A stretch of DNA of 64,000 nt from Aromatoleum bremense (GCF_017894365.1 NZ_CP059467.1:3472001-3536000), one strand, 5' to 3'; shown: positions 8,411 through 18,145, counted from the first letter of the stretch. A program made the numbers and translations. The notes: generated from the sequence alone by a model not told the origin.

Positions 8411-10508
8411 GCACGCCTTTGCCGTTTCCGTGGATTTTGTGGGTGGCGTGGTCATTGTGCGGTTCATACTGGGGAAGCGGCGCTTCTCCATGCTGCTCTT
8501 CGGCCTGCACCGTCGAGGGAGGCGGTAGCAGGAAATCGCGGGGACGCGAGACGAAGCGCCGGACGATCATTTTCCCCAGCTCGCGTCCCTGCGCGAAGGT
8601 GATGCGGCGCGCGCGCAGCGCGACATAGAGGGTCAGCGCGAAGCTGACCCCGAGGTTCGTCAGTCCGATGAGCGCGATACCCGCTGCCGACAGCGCGGCA
8701 AGTTGCCAGCTCAACGTGAAGTCCATGCCGACGGCAGCGTAGCCGACGTACGCAGACGAGAATGCGATGTGGCGGATGTCCAGCGGCAGGCCGAACAGGA
8801 CCCCGAGCGCCGTCACCCCGCCGAGCAGGAAGCCGAAGAAGAAATTTGCGGCCAGCGCGCCGAGGTTGTTCTCGACATAGGTGGCGACGCGCTGCATGCG
8901 CGCGATGCCGAACACCCGGCGAGGCCAGCGCAGCTGCAACAGCCGCTGCGGAATGCGTTCGTATGCCGACAGATTGTCGTAGTAGCCCGCGATCAGCCCG
9001 GACAGGAACAGGCAGAAACCGGCGATTGCCGCGAACAGGACCGCTCCGCTGACGGGATCGACCTGGTTGAGCAGTTCGCGCGCCTTGCCCGCGTCGGTGA
9101 ACGGATCGCCGGTAAGCGAGTGGATCCCGATCGCCACCAGCATCGCCATCGGAATCGCGACGCCGATGTTGCCGAGGATTGCGGCAAGCTGGCTGCGCAC
9201 AGTGCGCGCGATGAGCTCCACGAGGTTCTCGAGGTTGCTGTTCTTGCCCTGCGTTTCGCCGATGGAAGCGGCGATCGCGTTGGCCGTCATCGCAGGCTGC
9301 TTGGTCGCGACCGTGCCGCCGAGAATGTGGATGAGGACGAAGCCGATGCCGTAGTTGAGGCAAAACGCCAGGGCCTCGGTCATGGGCGCGAAACCCTGGC
9401 GACCCAGCACGATCTTCAGGCCCGTCATCACTGCGATGATCAGCCCGCCGAGCGCTGCCGAGCCGAGAATGCCGAAGTATTCGCGGCGGGTCGAGGTAAT
9501 GTAGTGCTCGCCAGTCTTGCTTGCGCTTTCGGTCATGCGCATCGACAGCAACTCGACGTTCTGCCCCCAGTAGTCGGAGAGCTTGTTCTTGCGGCACTCG
9601 GCGTGCACCAGCTGCTTGAAGACACCGACGATCTGCGTCGCGACCGCGTCGATGCGTCGTTCGGCGTGCAGCCGATGGAGCAGGAACAGCAGGTCGGCCA
9701 TCCGGTCGAGGTGCTGGCGGAGGCGTTCGAGCTTGAACGTGAGCGCCAGGCTGGTGCCGATCTTCGCCGCGCGCTTGCGGATCCGCAGCACGACGTCGTC
9801 GCACTGGTCGAGCATGACCTGCAGATGCTTTTCGTCTTCGATCAACTCGGTGCCGTCCTTCCATGCGCGCCGATAGTGGTCGAGATAGGCCACCAGTTCT
9901 TCGTTCTGCGCCAGAAAGGGCGATTCGTGTTCCTCGAGTGTGGGGTCGACGCGGATCAGCTCGGGCTCCAGCCCGATCGCCGACACGTGGTACGACAATA
10001 CCCGCAGCGCCTCGAGGATTTCGGCGGCGGCGTGCGGAAGCCAGTGACCCTCTTCGGTGCTGTCGGGCTGGATCGGAGTCGACCCGAAAACGGTGCGCAG
10101 GAACTCGACCCAGTCCGCGTCGGGGATCGCGGTGACCCATGCCTCGTCATCCGTGCGGTGGAAGACCACGCTCAGCACGTCCTTCATGTAGTCGGTATCG
10201 ACCACTTCGGGCAGCAGCCGGCCGGAAATACGGCGCGCCGTCTCGGAAAAGAAGCCGGTCGACGGCAGCAGGCCGGACGAGACGTACAGCGACACCTGCC
10301 TGCGCTCGCGAAAGAGCCGGATCAACGCGTCGCACAGGCCTTCTGCAAGGTCGTGACGGACGGCGAGGGTGTGCGTCAGGCCGCGCAATGCCGCGATCGC
10401 CGCTTCGGTGTCGGACGCGCGGGCCGGGCGCAGCTCATCGACCAGTGCGACCCACAGCGCGAGGTCGTCGTTGTGTTCTTCGCGGAACCGTCCCAACAAT
10501 GCTTCCAT
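8385..10508 (-). CDS. PF10136-family 'site-specific recombinase' (Gcr-like) multi-spanning membrane protein
   Basis: A 707-residue protein. The first ~340 residues are soluble and helix-rich. From about 350 there are several hydrophobic segments, for example ILGSAALGGLIIAVMTGLKI, ALAFCLNYGIGFVLIHILGG, AILGNIGVAIPMAMLVAIGI, VLFAAIAGFCLFLSGLIAGY and NFFFGFLLGGVTALGVLFGL. This matches the family annotated as 'site-specific recombinase' (originally Neisseria gcr). No tyrosine or serine recombinase catalytic motif is visible and the C-terminal half is clearly a membrane protein, so the recombinase name is doubtful. It is followed by tRNA-Arg, whose promoter overlaps its stop codon. Function unknown. 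Confidence 0.85.
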   Translation of the reverse strand: MEALLGRFREEHNDDLALWVALVDELRPARASDTEAAIAALRGLTHTLAVRHDLAEGLCDALIRLFRERRQVSLYVSSGLLPSTGFFSETARRISGRLLPEVVDTDYMKDVLSVVFHRTDDEAWVTAIPDADWVEFLRTVFGSTPIQPDSTEEGHWLPHAAAEILEALRVLSYHVSAIGLEPELIRVDPTLEEHESPFLAQNEELVAYLDHYRRAWKDGTELIEDEKHLQVMLDQCDDVVLRIRKRAAKIGTSLALTFKLERLRQHLDRMADLLFLLHRLHAERRIDAVATQIVGVFKQLVHAECRKNKLSDYWGQNVELLSMRMTESASKTGEHYITSTRREYFGILGSAALGGLIIAVMTGLKIVLGRQGFAPMTEALAFCLNYGIGFVLIHILGGTVATKQPAMTANAIAASIGETQGKNSNLENLVELIARTVRSQLAAILGNIGVAIPMAMLVAIGIHSLTGDPFTDAGKARELLNQVDPVSGAVLFAAIAGFCLFLSGLIAGYYDNLSAYERIPQRLLQLRWPRRVFGIARMQRVATYVENNLGALAANFFFGFLLGGVTALGVLFGLPLDIRHIAFSSAYVGYAAVGMDFTLSWQLAALSAAGIALIGLTNLGVSFALTLYVALRARRITFAQGRELGKMIVRRFVSRPRDFLLPPPSTVQAEEQHGEAPLPQYEPHNDHATHKIHGNGKGVLGRRRSNG

Positions 10509-10620
10509 GCCGCCTCGCCGATGGTGTTGTCTGCAAAATGTTGCGCTGCATTATGTTCGAATGCGCCGCTATAGTAGCAGGCCGGTAAAATGGCTTTTCA
10601 TTCCAACGAGTCCCCTTACC

Positions 10621-12543
10621 ATGCCGCTGCTTTCTGTCGACAACGCCTGTCTTGCGTACGGGCACGTGGATCTCCTCGCCCATGCGGAGTTCCAGCTCGA
10701 CGCGGGCGAACGCGTGGCCCTGATCGGGCGAAATGGCTCAGGCAAATCCAGCCTGTTGCGTGTGTTGGCGGGACAGTCGGCTCTCGACGACGGGTCGGTA
10801 TGGCGGCAGTCCGGGCTGAAGGTGGCGTACGTGCCCCAGGAGGCGGATTTCCCCGTCGAACGCGACGTGTTCGCAACAATCGCCGACGGCCTGGGCGATG
10901 CCGCGCGCCTTTTGGTCGAGTATCACGCGGCGATGCATGCAGTTGCCGAATCGGCGAGCGAAGAGGCGCTGGCGCGGCTCGAGGCGCTGCAGCACGCGGT
11001 CGAGGCGGCCGACGCGTGGCGGCTCAACCAGCGCGTCGACGAGATCCTGCTGCGCCTCGGCCTGCCCGGCGATGCGCTGGTTTCGAGCCTGTCCGGAGGG
11101 GGCGTCAAGCGCGTGTCGCTGGCGCGGGCGCTGGTCGCAGAGCCCGATCTGCTGTTGCTCGACGAGCCGACGAACCACCTCGATCTGGACGGTATCCTGT
11201 GGCTCGAATCGCTGATCCGGGATTTCCGCGGCACGGTCGTCGTGATTACCCACGACCGCGTGTTTCTCGACAACGTGGCAACCCGCATCATCGAGCTCGA
11301 TCGCGGCAAACTCGCGAGCTATCCCGGGCGTTTCAGCGACTATCAGCGGCGCAAGGCGGAGGAACTCGACGCCGAGGCGAAAGCGAGCGCGCGATTCGAC
11401 AAGGTGCTCGCGCAGGAAGAAGTGTGGATACGCAAGGGGGTCGAGGCGCGGCGTACGCGTAACGAGGGCCGGGTGCGGCGGCTCGAGGCGCTGCGCCGCG
11501 ACCGCGCCGCGCGGCGCGACCGGCTCGGCAACGTGAAGCTCGCTGTCGACAAGGGCGAGCAGAGCGGCCAGATGGTCGCCGAACTCATGGACGTGACAAA
11601 ACGCTTCGGCGATCGCGTCGTCGTGCGCGACTTCTCGACGCGGATCCTGCGCGGCGACCGCATCGGGCTGATCGGGCCGAACGGCGCCGGCAAGACGACG
11701 CTGCTGAAGCTGATCCTCGGCGAGATCGCCCCGGACGCCGGGACGGTGCGCCGCGGCACGCGCCAGACCGTCGCCTACTTCGACCAACTGCGCGAGCAAC
11801 TCGACCCGGAGCTGCCGCTGACCGAGGTCATCAGCCCGGGTTCGGACTTCGTCGAGATCGGCGGCGAGCGCAAGCACGTCATCGGTTACCTCGGTGATTT
11901 TTTGTTCGCGCCGCAGCGTGCGCGTTCGCCGGTGAAATCGCTCTCCGGCGGCGAGCGCAACCGGCTGCTGCTCGCACGGCTGTTCGCGCGACCGGCCAAT
12001 GTGCTGGTGCTCGACGAACCGACGAACGATCTCGACATCGAGACCCTCGATCTGCTCGAGGAGTTGCTGTCCGCCTACGAAGGCACGCTGTTCCTCGTCA
12101 GCCACGACCGCGCGTTTCTCGACAATGTCGTGACCCAGGTGATCGCGGCCGAAGGTGACGGGCGCTGGGGCGAGTATGCCGGTGGCTATGCCGACTGGCA
12201 GCGAGTCAAGCAGGCCGAAGCGGAGCGCGGCGCGGAACAGGCGCGGCTTGCCGCGACGCAGGCGAAAAGCGCTCCGCCCGCGCCCAAAATGCCTGCGACG
12301 ACAGCGTCGCGGGCCGGCAAACTGTCGTTCAACGAGAAAAGGGAACTCGACGCCTTGCCCGACCGCATTGCGGCGCTGGAGGCGGAGCAGGGGGCGCTGC
12401 AAGCGCGCCTGGCGGATCCTGCGCTGTACCAGGAAGCGCCGCAGGAAGCCGTGCAGATCAAGGAGCGGCTCGATACCGTGGAGCGGGAAATCGAAGATGC
12501 GCTGGCGAGCTGGGAGGCGCTGGAGACGCGCGCGGGCGGGTGA
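10621..12543 (+). CDS. uup: ABC-F family ATPase Uup
   Basis: A 640-residue duplicated ATPase without transmembrane segments. The first cassette has Walker A GRNGSGKSS (about 39-47), signature LSGGGVKRVSLARAL and Walker B LLLLDEPTNHLDL. The second has GPNGAGKTT, LSGGERNRLLLARLF and VLVLDEPTNDLDI. The linker between cassettes (about 240-310) is charged. The C-terminus has a lysine/alanine linker and then a coiled-coil domain (FNEKRELDALPDRIAALEAE), typical of Uup, which binds branched DNA and ribosomes and limits precise transposon excision in E. coli. The ATG at 10621 is preferred because the protein starts directly with the ATPase fold; an upstream in-frame extension to 10369 only covers the divergent gene. 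Confidence 0.93.
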   Translation: MPLLSVDNACLAYGHVDLLAHAEFQLDAGERVALIGRNGSGKSSLLRVLAGQSALDDGSVWRQSGLKVAYVPQEADFPVERDVFATIADGLGDAARLLVEYHAAMHAVAESASEEALARLEALQHAVEAADAWRLNQRVDEILLRLGLPGDALVSSLSGGGVKRVSLARALVAEPDLLLLDEPTNHLDLDGILWLESLIRDFRGTVVVITHDRVFLDNVATRIIELDRGKLASYPGRFSDYQRRKAEELDAEAKASARFDKVLAQEEVWIRKGVEARRTRNEGRVRRLEALRRDRAARRDRLGNVKLAVDKGEQSGQMVAELMDVTKRFGDRVVVRDFSTRILRGDRIGLIGPNGAGKTTLLKLILGEIAPDAGTVRRGTRQTVAYFDQLREQLDPELPLTEVISPGSDFVEIGGERKHVIGYLGDFLFAPQRARSPVKSLSGGERNRLLLARLFARPANVLVLDEPTNDLDIETLDLLEELLSAYEGTLFLVSHDRAFLDNVVTQVIAAEGDGRWGEYAGGYADWQRVKQAEAERGAEQARLAATQAKSAPPAPKMPATTASRAGKLSFNEKRELDALPDRIAALEAEQGALQARLADPALYQEAPQEAVQIKERLDTVEREIEDALASWEALETRAGG

Positions 12544-12584
12544 TGGGCGCCAAGGGACTATCCACCGGTCCGGTCCGCTCTGGC

Positions 12585-13442
12585 TCAGGTCGCCGGCGAA
12601 AAGAAGCGGTATGAATCTTCCGGCGGCACGCCGAGGCGTGCAATCAGCTGTTCGCGATTGAGGTGCACCAGCTTTTCGATCGCGGCAATGTCGTCCGGCA
12701 GCGCTTCGTTGTCCCAGCCCGAAGCGAGGTGGCGCGCGAACCCGGCGGCGAGTTGCACGTTGCGTACCCGCGGACTGCCGGCCTGGGCCTCGTCCATCAG
12801 CATGATCAGCAACTCGGGAAGCTTCCACGCCCGGATCAGCCCGATCTGGATGTCTTGCGCGGTGCAGCCGAAAACTTCGCGTTGTGCGTCCGCGCTGCGC
12901 CGCCAGCGGTTTGCCCGCTGGATCTCGTAGACGCGCAGCGTCAGCGCCGGCGCGAAAGTCCAGCACATGATCTCGACCGCGTCGAGGAGCAGCGCGGCAA
13001 TAGTCACTTCATCGACGTCCAGATCGTGCCGCAGGATCGCCCAGTCGCGCGCATAGTGCGCCGCACGGCGCGCGCGACCGATGATCCGGAGCGCGCCGAC
13101 CAGCGCTTTGGGGTGGGCGTGCAGCGTGTCCTCGAGCGTCGGCATCGCGGCAAACGTGGCGAAGAAGGGCGTTATCCCCATCATCATGATCGCGCGGTCG
13201 ATTGTCGTGATGTCGTGGTTCTGCACCGAAGTCCGCCTGGCCTGAAGGGTCGTCAGCAGCTTCATCGTCATCAGCGGATCGCTGATGACGACCGCGGCGA
13301 TGCGCTTGCCGCTGACCGAGTTCTCCTGTCCTTCGAGGGTGGCGAATTCGCGGACGGTGTGGCGCAGCACGGGCACGTTCTGCGCAGACAGAAATTCGAC
13401 ATAGGCGTCGACCGAATCAAGGGGCGCGTCAAGGAGGGGCAT
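12585..13442 (-). CDS. HDOD domain protein
   Basis: A 285-residue soluble protein. The ATG at 13442 begins MPLLDAPLDSV, directly before the conserved N-terminal strand; an upstream extension to 13511 looks like basic non-coding sequence. The HDOD domain covers about residues 15-210: VPVLRHTVREFATLE, then ISDPLMTMKLLT, MMMGITPFFATF and DEVTIAALLLDAVEIMCWTFAP. The His-Asp pair of true HD phosphohydrolases is not apparent, as usual for HDOD, a domain linked to c-di-GMP or stress signalling. It converges on uup with a 41-base gap and is divergent from the YhdH-type reductase gene. Partner and signal unknown. Confidence 0.82.
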   Translation of the reverse strand: MPLLDAPLDSVDAYVEFLSAQNVPVLRHTVREFATLEGQENSVSGKRIAAVVISDPLMTMKLLTTLQARRTSVQNHDITTIDRAIMMMGITPFFATFAAMPTLEDTLHAHPKALVGALRIIGRARRAAHYARDWAILRHDLDVDEVTIAALLLDAVEIMCWTFAPALTLRVYEIQRANRWRRSADAQREVFGCTAQDIQIGLIRAWKLPELLIMLMDEAQAGSPRVRNVQLAAGFARHLASGWDNEALPDDIAAIEKLVHLNREQLIARLGVPPEDSYRFFSPAT

Positions 13443-13552
13443 GGGCTTGGGCTGCCGGTGATTCTTCGATTCATCGGTTCCGGTTCGCTCGAACCGGCGT
13501 GGCAATCGCATACGCCAGCCGGATCGTGAAAAGATCGATCACGGGATTTGGC

Positions 13553-13558
13553 TATAAT
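13553..13558 (+). promoter_or_regulatory. Candidate -10 box for the YhdH/AcuI gene
   Basis: A perfect TATAAT lies 61 bases before the GTG start. No convincing -35 hexamer is placed 16-18 bases upstream, so an activator or extended contacts would be needed. Only the -10 box is annotated. Confidence 0.4.
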
Positions 13559-13619
13559 CGGTCCAAAAAACCGTGGCGTCCATATCCCCGTGCATCCCAA
13601 CCGAGAGGAGTTGCCCCAA

Positions 13620-14618
13620 GTGACTGCGCCGTTCAAAGCGTTCCTGATCGATCAGGATGAAAACAAGAAAGTCTTCAGCCGCATGACAACGCTGACCCGC
13701 GAGCAACTCGACGCTGGCGAAGTGCTGATCCGGGTCCATTATTCCAGCATCAACTACAAGGACGCGCTCGCTGCGACCGGTGCCGGCAAGATCATCCGGC
13801 GTTTTCCATGCGTGGGCGGCATCGACCTGTCCGGCGAGGTTGTGGAAAGCGCGGACGCCCGTTTCCGGGCCGGCGACAAGGTGATTGCGACCAGCTTCGA
13901 CATCGGCGTGTCGCACCATGGCGGTTATGCCGAATACGCGCGCGTGCCGGCCGGGTGGGTGGTGCCGCTACCCGACGGACTGGATCTGTTCGAAGCGATG
14001 GCGCTCGGCACGGCCGGTTTCACGGCCGCGTTGGGGATCGTGCGGATGGAAGACAACGGTCTCGCGCCCGAGCGCGGCCCGGTGGTCGTGACCGGTGCGA
14101 CGGGCGGTGTCGGCGGACTTTCGATCGACATGCTGTCGCGCCTCGGCTATCACGTCGTCGCGCTGACCGGCAAGGAGGCCGAAGCCGATTACCTCCAGAT
14201 GCTCGGTGCCGCCGAGGTGCGGCTGCGCAGCACGATCGACTTCGACAACGTGCGCCCGCTCGAAGCGGCGCAATGGGCCGGCGCGATCGATAACGTCGGC
14301 GGAAAGATCCTGCACTGGATCCTCGCGACGATGAAGCAGGCCGGCACTGTCGCGAGCATCGGCAACGCCGCGAGCTTTCATCTGGACACGACGGTGTTCC
14401 CGTTCATCCTGCGCGGCGTCAGCCTGCTCGGCGTCGATTCTGGCTACATGAGCTTTCCGACGCGGCAGCGCGTCTGGCAGCGCCTCGGGAGCGACCTCAA
14501 GCCGCGCCACCTCGCGGCCATTACACGAACCATCGCGTTCGACGAATTGCCGGGCGCGTTCGACGCCTTCATCAAGGGCGAAGTTAAAGGCCGTACCGTC
14601 GTGCGGATAGGCGCCTGA
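13620..14618 (+). CDS. yhdH: YhdH/AcuI-family NADPH-dependent acryloyl-CoA reductase / quinone oxidoreductase
   Basis: A 332-residue medium-chain dehydrogenase/reductase. The GTG at 13620 has AGGAG at 13606-13610 and starts the protein right before FKAFLIDQDENKK, the usual family start. Features are the GroES-like domain (SSINYKDALA, then GGIDLSGEV), an alanine/glycine nucleotide-binding segment VTGATGGVGGLSID, and AQWAGAIDNVGGKIL. No structural zinc Cys cluster is present, as in the zinc-independent YhdH/AcuI group. Members reduce acryloyl-CoA to propionyl-CoA; a PrpE-type ligase encoded at 16005 would act on the same C3 acyl-CoA pool, a suggestive link only. Confidence 0.88.
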   Translation: MTAPFKAFLIDQDENKKVFSRMTTLTREQLDAGEVLIRVHYSSINYKDALAATGAGKIIRRFPCVGGIDLSGEVVESADARFRAGDKVIATSFDIGVSHHGGYAEYARVPAGWVVPLPDGLDLFEAMALGTAGFTAALGIVRMEDNGLAPERGPVVVTGATGGVGGLSIDMLSRLGYHVVALTGKEAEADYLQMLGAAEVRLRSTIDFDNVRPLEAAQWAGAIDNVGGKILHWILATMKQAGTVASIGNAASFHLDTTVFPFILRGVSLLGVDSGYMSFPTRQRVWQRLGSDLKPRHLAAITRTIAFDELPGAFDAFIKGEVKGRTVVRIGA

Positions 14619-14670
14619 GAGCACCCGACGGCGCCCGACGGCGCCCGGGCGCGTTACCGGAGATCCCACC

Positions 14671-15876
14671 ATGAGCGAGGAAGAACATCAGCCGTTGCCG
14701 AAGGTGCTGATCGTCGATGACTCGCGCATGGTGCGGGCATCGGTCATCAAGCTGATCCGCGGGCGTTTCGAGTTCCGCGAGGAGGCCGACGGCGAGGCCG
14801 GCTGGCAGGCCTTGCTGGTGGATCCGACGATTCACCTGGTGCTGACCGACATCGGCATGCCGCAGCTCGACGGGTATGGCCTGCTCGAGCGCGTCCGGGC
14901 GTCGAAGCTGTCGCGCATCCATGACCTGCCGGTGATCGTGATTTCCGGCGACGAGGACGATTCGGCGCGTGAGCGCGCGCGCCGCCTCGGCGCCAACGAC
15001 TTCATCACGAAAGGCATCCGGGCCACCGAACTGCTTGCCCGCCTCGATTCGCTCACCCGGCTCGCGCAGACGCGGCGCGAGCTCGAGGAAAGCCGGGCCG
15101 CGCTGGCAAAGCACAGTCCGATCGATCCCGCCTCTGGACTCGTCACGGAGTCCTGCCTGAACTGGCGCGCCGAGCAGGAACTCGCGCTGGTGCGGCGTCG
15201 CCGCGGCAACATCAGCGCGATGGTCGTCGAGATCGACCGCTACGAGCAGCTCGCGGTGCTGCACGGCGCTCACGTCGCGCAGCTCGTCACCCGCAAGCTG
15301 TCGAAAATACTTTCCACGAAGGTGCGCAAGGAAGATACCGTCACGGAGCTTGCCCCGGCACGGTTCGCCGTGCTCTCGCCGGCAGGCGGCTGGGCCGGAT
15401 GCTGCGCGTTCGCGCTGCGCCTGCAGAAGGCGATGGAAAAGCTCGTGATGACCTATCGCGAGGAGCGCATTCGCATCAGTGTGACGATCGGCGTGTCGAA
15501 TTCGACGAACGACGACATCGGCACGGTGAGCGAACTGATCGGGCTCGCGACGCAGCGCGCGCAGACCGGCCGACAAGCGGGCGGAAACCGCGTCATCGGC
15601 GATCAGGGAGAAGTCACCCAGGCGTTCGTCGATCGGCTGATCACGCAGGCGGTCAGCATCGACCAGGCCCTCGAGCGCATCCGGGCCGGAGAAGGCGCCG
15701 AGATCACGTCGCAGCTGCCGCAACTCATTGCAACGCTGCTTCCGCTGCTGCAGTGGGTAGAATTACAGTTTCGTTGCGGAATCCCGATAGAGCGCCTGAA
15801 AGGATACGAAATCGGTGCCGATGCCGATGCCGATGCCGATGCCGATACCGGGAGCGATCCTGCCGCGAAAAGTTGA
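14671..15876 (+). CDS. Response regulator with degenerate GGDEF-like domain
   Basis: A 401-residue protein. The receiver (residues 10-125) has VDDSR, phospho-acceptor Asp60 in LTDIGMPQLDG and Lys113 in FITKGIRA. A coiled coil follows (about 130-150), then a GGDEF-fold domain (about 150-310). At the signature position, where RLGGDEFAVL is expected, it reads ELAPARFAVL, so the GG(D/E)EF motif is lost and cyclase activity is unlikely. A ~90-residue C-terminal extension ends in five Ala-Asp pairs encoded by a hexanucleotide repeat. It may act as a c-di-GMP-independent output or a nucleotide-binding receptor. It starts 52 bases after the YhdH-type gene. Confidence 0.85.
   Translation: MSEEEHQPLPKVLIVDDSRMVRASVIKLIRGRFEFREEADGEAGWQALLVDPTIHLVLTDIGMPQLDGYGLLERVRASKLSRIHDLPVIVISGDEDDSARERARRLGANDFITKGIRATELLARLDSLTRLAQTRRELEESRAALAKHSPIDPASGLVTESCLNWRAEQELALVRRRRGNISAMVVEIDRYEQLAVLHGAHVAQLVTRKLSKILSTKVRKEDTVTELAPARFAVLSPAGGWAGCCAFALRLQKAMEKLVMTYREERIRISVTIGVSNSTNDDIGTVSELIGLATQRAQTGRQAGGNRVIGDQGEVTQAFVDRLITQAVSIDQALERIRAGEGAEITSQLPQLIATLLPLLQWVELQFRCGIPIERLKGYEIGADADADADADTGSDPAAKS
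15817..15846 (+). repeat. Hexanucleotide tandem repeat (GCCGAT x5) inside a coding region
   Basis: Five exact copies of GCCGAT encode Ala-Asp repeats near the C-terminus of the response regulator. Slippage by whole units would stay in frame, so copy number could vary without breaking the protein. Confidence 0.95.
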
Positions 15877-16004
15877 ACAGCATCATACAAATATAAATAC
15901 AACAGCAGTAAAGGGGGCGCCCCGGATGTCCAGGGAGTGGGAAGTCCGTCGGCGTCTGAAAGTCGTTTGCAGATGAAGGGAATCTTGAAGGGAGAGGAAT
16001 GCTC

Positions 16005-17897
16005 ATGACGACGTACAAGGAATTTCATCGCCGTTCCATCGACAGCCGTGACGAGTTCTGGGCGGAAGAGGCCCGGCTCATCGACTGGAACAAGCCTGCC
16101 GGGCAGGTCTGCGATTTTTCACAGCCACCATTCGTCAAATGGTTCAAGGGAGGCGAGACGAACCTCTGCTACAACGCCGTGGATCGCCACGCCGCCGTGC
16201 GCCCTGACGACCGGGCGCTGGTCTATATCTCGACCGAGACCGACGAGGAGAAGGTGTACTCCTTTGCGCAGTTGCAGCGCGAGGTCGAGCGCATGGCGGC
16301 GATCTACCAGGAGCTTGGCGTCGGGAAGGGCGACCGCGTGCTGATCTACATGCCGATGATCGCCGAGGCCGCGTTCGCGATGCTCGCCTGCGCGCGCATC
16401 GGCGCGATCCACTCGGTGGTGTTCGGCGGCTTTGCGGCGGGTTCGCTCGCGACCCGCATCGACGACGCGAAGCCGGTGCTGATGGTGAGTTCGGACGCCG
16501 GCATGCGCAACGGCAAGCCGGTGCCGTACAAGCATCTCGTGGACGAAGCGTGCAAGATCGCCGAATTTCCGCCGCAAAAAGTCCTGATCGTCGACCGTGG
16601 GCTCGACAAGGGCTTCGCGAAAGTTGAAGGCCGCGACGTCGATTACGCCGAGCTGCGTGCAAGGCACCTCGACGCCAAGGTGCCTGTGACCTGGCTCGAA
16701 TCGTCCGAGCCGAGCTACATCCTGTACACGTCCGGCACCACCGGCAAGCCGAAAGGCGTGCAGCGCGACACTGGTGGCTACGCGGTCGCGCTCGCGTCGT
16801 CGATGAAGCATATCTTCACCGGCTTTGCTGGCGAGACGATGTTCGCAACCTCCGACATCGGCTGGGTCGTCGGCCACAGCTACATTATCTACGGGCCGCT
16901 GCTCGCCGGCATGACGACGATCATGTATGAAGGCACGCCGCTGCGCCCGGACGCCGGGATTTGGTGGCAGATCGTCGAAAAATACAAGGTCAACGTGATG
17001 TTCTCGGCGCCCACCGCGGTGCGCGTGCTGAAGAAGCAGGATCCGGCCTTCCTCAAGAAATACGACCTCTCGTCGCTGAAGCACCTGTTCCTCGCCGGCG
17101 AGCCGCTCGACGAGACGACGCACAAGTGGATCATGGACGAGCTCGGCATCCCGGTCATCGACAATTACTGGCAGACCGAAACGGGCTGGCCGATGCTCTC
17201 CGCGGTGCGCGGCATCGAGGAGACGCCGATCAAGTACGGCTCGCCGAGCTTCCCGGTGTATGGCTACGACCTGCGCATCTTCCGCGAGGACGGCAGCGAG
17301 TGCGGCCCGGACGAGAAGGGCATCGTCGGCGTCGTGCCGCCGCTGCCGCCGGGCTGCCTGTCGACCGTGTGGGGCCAGGACGACCGCTTCGTCAGCACTT
17401 ACTTCACGCTGTTCAAGGATCCGGTGATCTTCTCGTCGTCCGACTGGGGCATCAAGGACGCCGACGGCTACCACACGATCCTCGGTCGCATGGATGACGT
17501 CATCAACGTCGCCGGCCACCGTCTCGGCACGCGCGAAATCGAGGAGGCGATCCAGGCGAACGCGGCGATCGCCGAAGTCGCGGTCGTCGGCGTCGCCGAT
17601 GCGCTGAAGGGGCAGATGCCGATGGCGTTCGCGGTGGTCAAGGACGCCTCACGCGTCGATACCGCCGAGAAACGCGCTGAACTCGAGAAGGATGTCATGA
17701 AGACCGTCGACACCCTGCTCGGTGCGATCGCGCGCCCCGGCCGCGTGCATTTCATCTCCGGACTGCCGAAGACGCGCTCGGGCAAGATGCTGCGCCGCTC
17801 GATCCAGGCCCTCGCGGAGGGACGCGATCCCGGTGACCTGACGACGATCGACGATCCGGGCACGCTGGAACAGATCCGCAACGCGCTCGCGGGCTGA
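16005..17897 (+). CDS. prpE: Propionyl-CoA synthetase PrpE (acyl-CoA synthetase, ACS family)
   Basis: A 630-residue adenylate-forming ligase activating propionate (or acetate) to the CoA thioester. Motifs are YILYTSGTTGKPKG (P-loop-like), the aromatic-rich YWQTETGWP, the hinge ILGRMDDVINVAGHRLGT, and the C-terminal catalytic lysine in LPKTRSGKMLRR, a site of acetylation control in this family. The ATG at 16005 is chosen because GGAGAGG (15991-15997) is spaced 7 bases from it; the ATG at 15999 would leave one base. The N-terminal YKEFHRRSIDSRDEFWAEEA block is typical of PrpE. The upstream gap holds an AT-rich patch (15880-15905) likely to contain the promoter. Confidence 0.93.
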   Translation: MTTYKEFHRRSIDSRDEFWAEEARLIDWNKPAGQVCDFSQPPFVKWFKGGETNLCYNAVDRHAAVRPDDRALVYISTETDEEKVYSFAQLQREVERMAAIYQELGVGKGDRVLIYMPMIAEAAFAMLACARIGAIHSVVFGGFAAGSLATRIDDAKPVLMVSSDAGMRNGKPVPYKHLVDEACKIAEFPPQKVLIVDRGLDKGFAKVEGRDVDYAELRARHLDAKVPVTWLESSEPSYILYTSGTTGKPKGVQRDTGGYAVALASSMKHIFTGFAGETMFATSDIGWVVGHSYIIYGPLLAGMTTIMYEGTPLRPDAGIWWQIVEKYKVNVMFSAPTAVRVLKKQDPAFLKKYDLSSLKHLFLAGEPLDETTHKWIMDELGIPVIDNYWQTETGWPMLSAVRGIEETPIKYGSPSFPVYGYDLRIFREDGSECGPDEKGIVGVVPPLPPGCLSTVWGQDDRFVSTYFTLFKDPVIFSSSDWGIKDADGYHTILGRMDDVINVAGHRLGTREIEEAIQANAAIAEVAVVGVADALKGQMPMAFAVVKDASRVDTAEKRAELEKDVMKTVDTLLGAIARPGRVHFISGLPKTRSGKMLRRSIQALAEGRDPGDLTTIDDPGTLEQIRNALAG

Positions 17898-18145
17898 TCA
17901 CCGCCGATGCCGCCGCCGCGAAGAAGCCGATCAGCCGGGTGAATGCTACCGTGGAAGGCGGTGGCCTGATGATCGCGGTGCATCCCACGTTGGCACTGGG
18001 CGGCGGCATCTGTATCTCGAATGTATAAATCGAACGCATCGACATTCGTGAGTCGCCAATACGTTTGCGGGCATACGGGTTTCAAATCCACCAAGACATT
18101 CCTATCATAATTTTTCGATGCAGCGAGAATCAGGGAGAGATGCGG

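Noticed and set aside
8703..10574. Long plus-strand frame opposite the PF10136 gene
   Set aside because: It is the antisense of a recognised protein; composition is Asp/Arg/Glu-rich typical of reverse-frame GC bias, with no motif or ribosome site.
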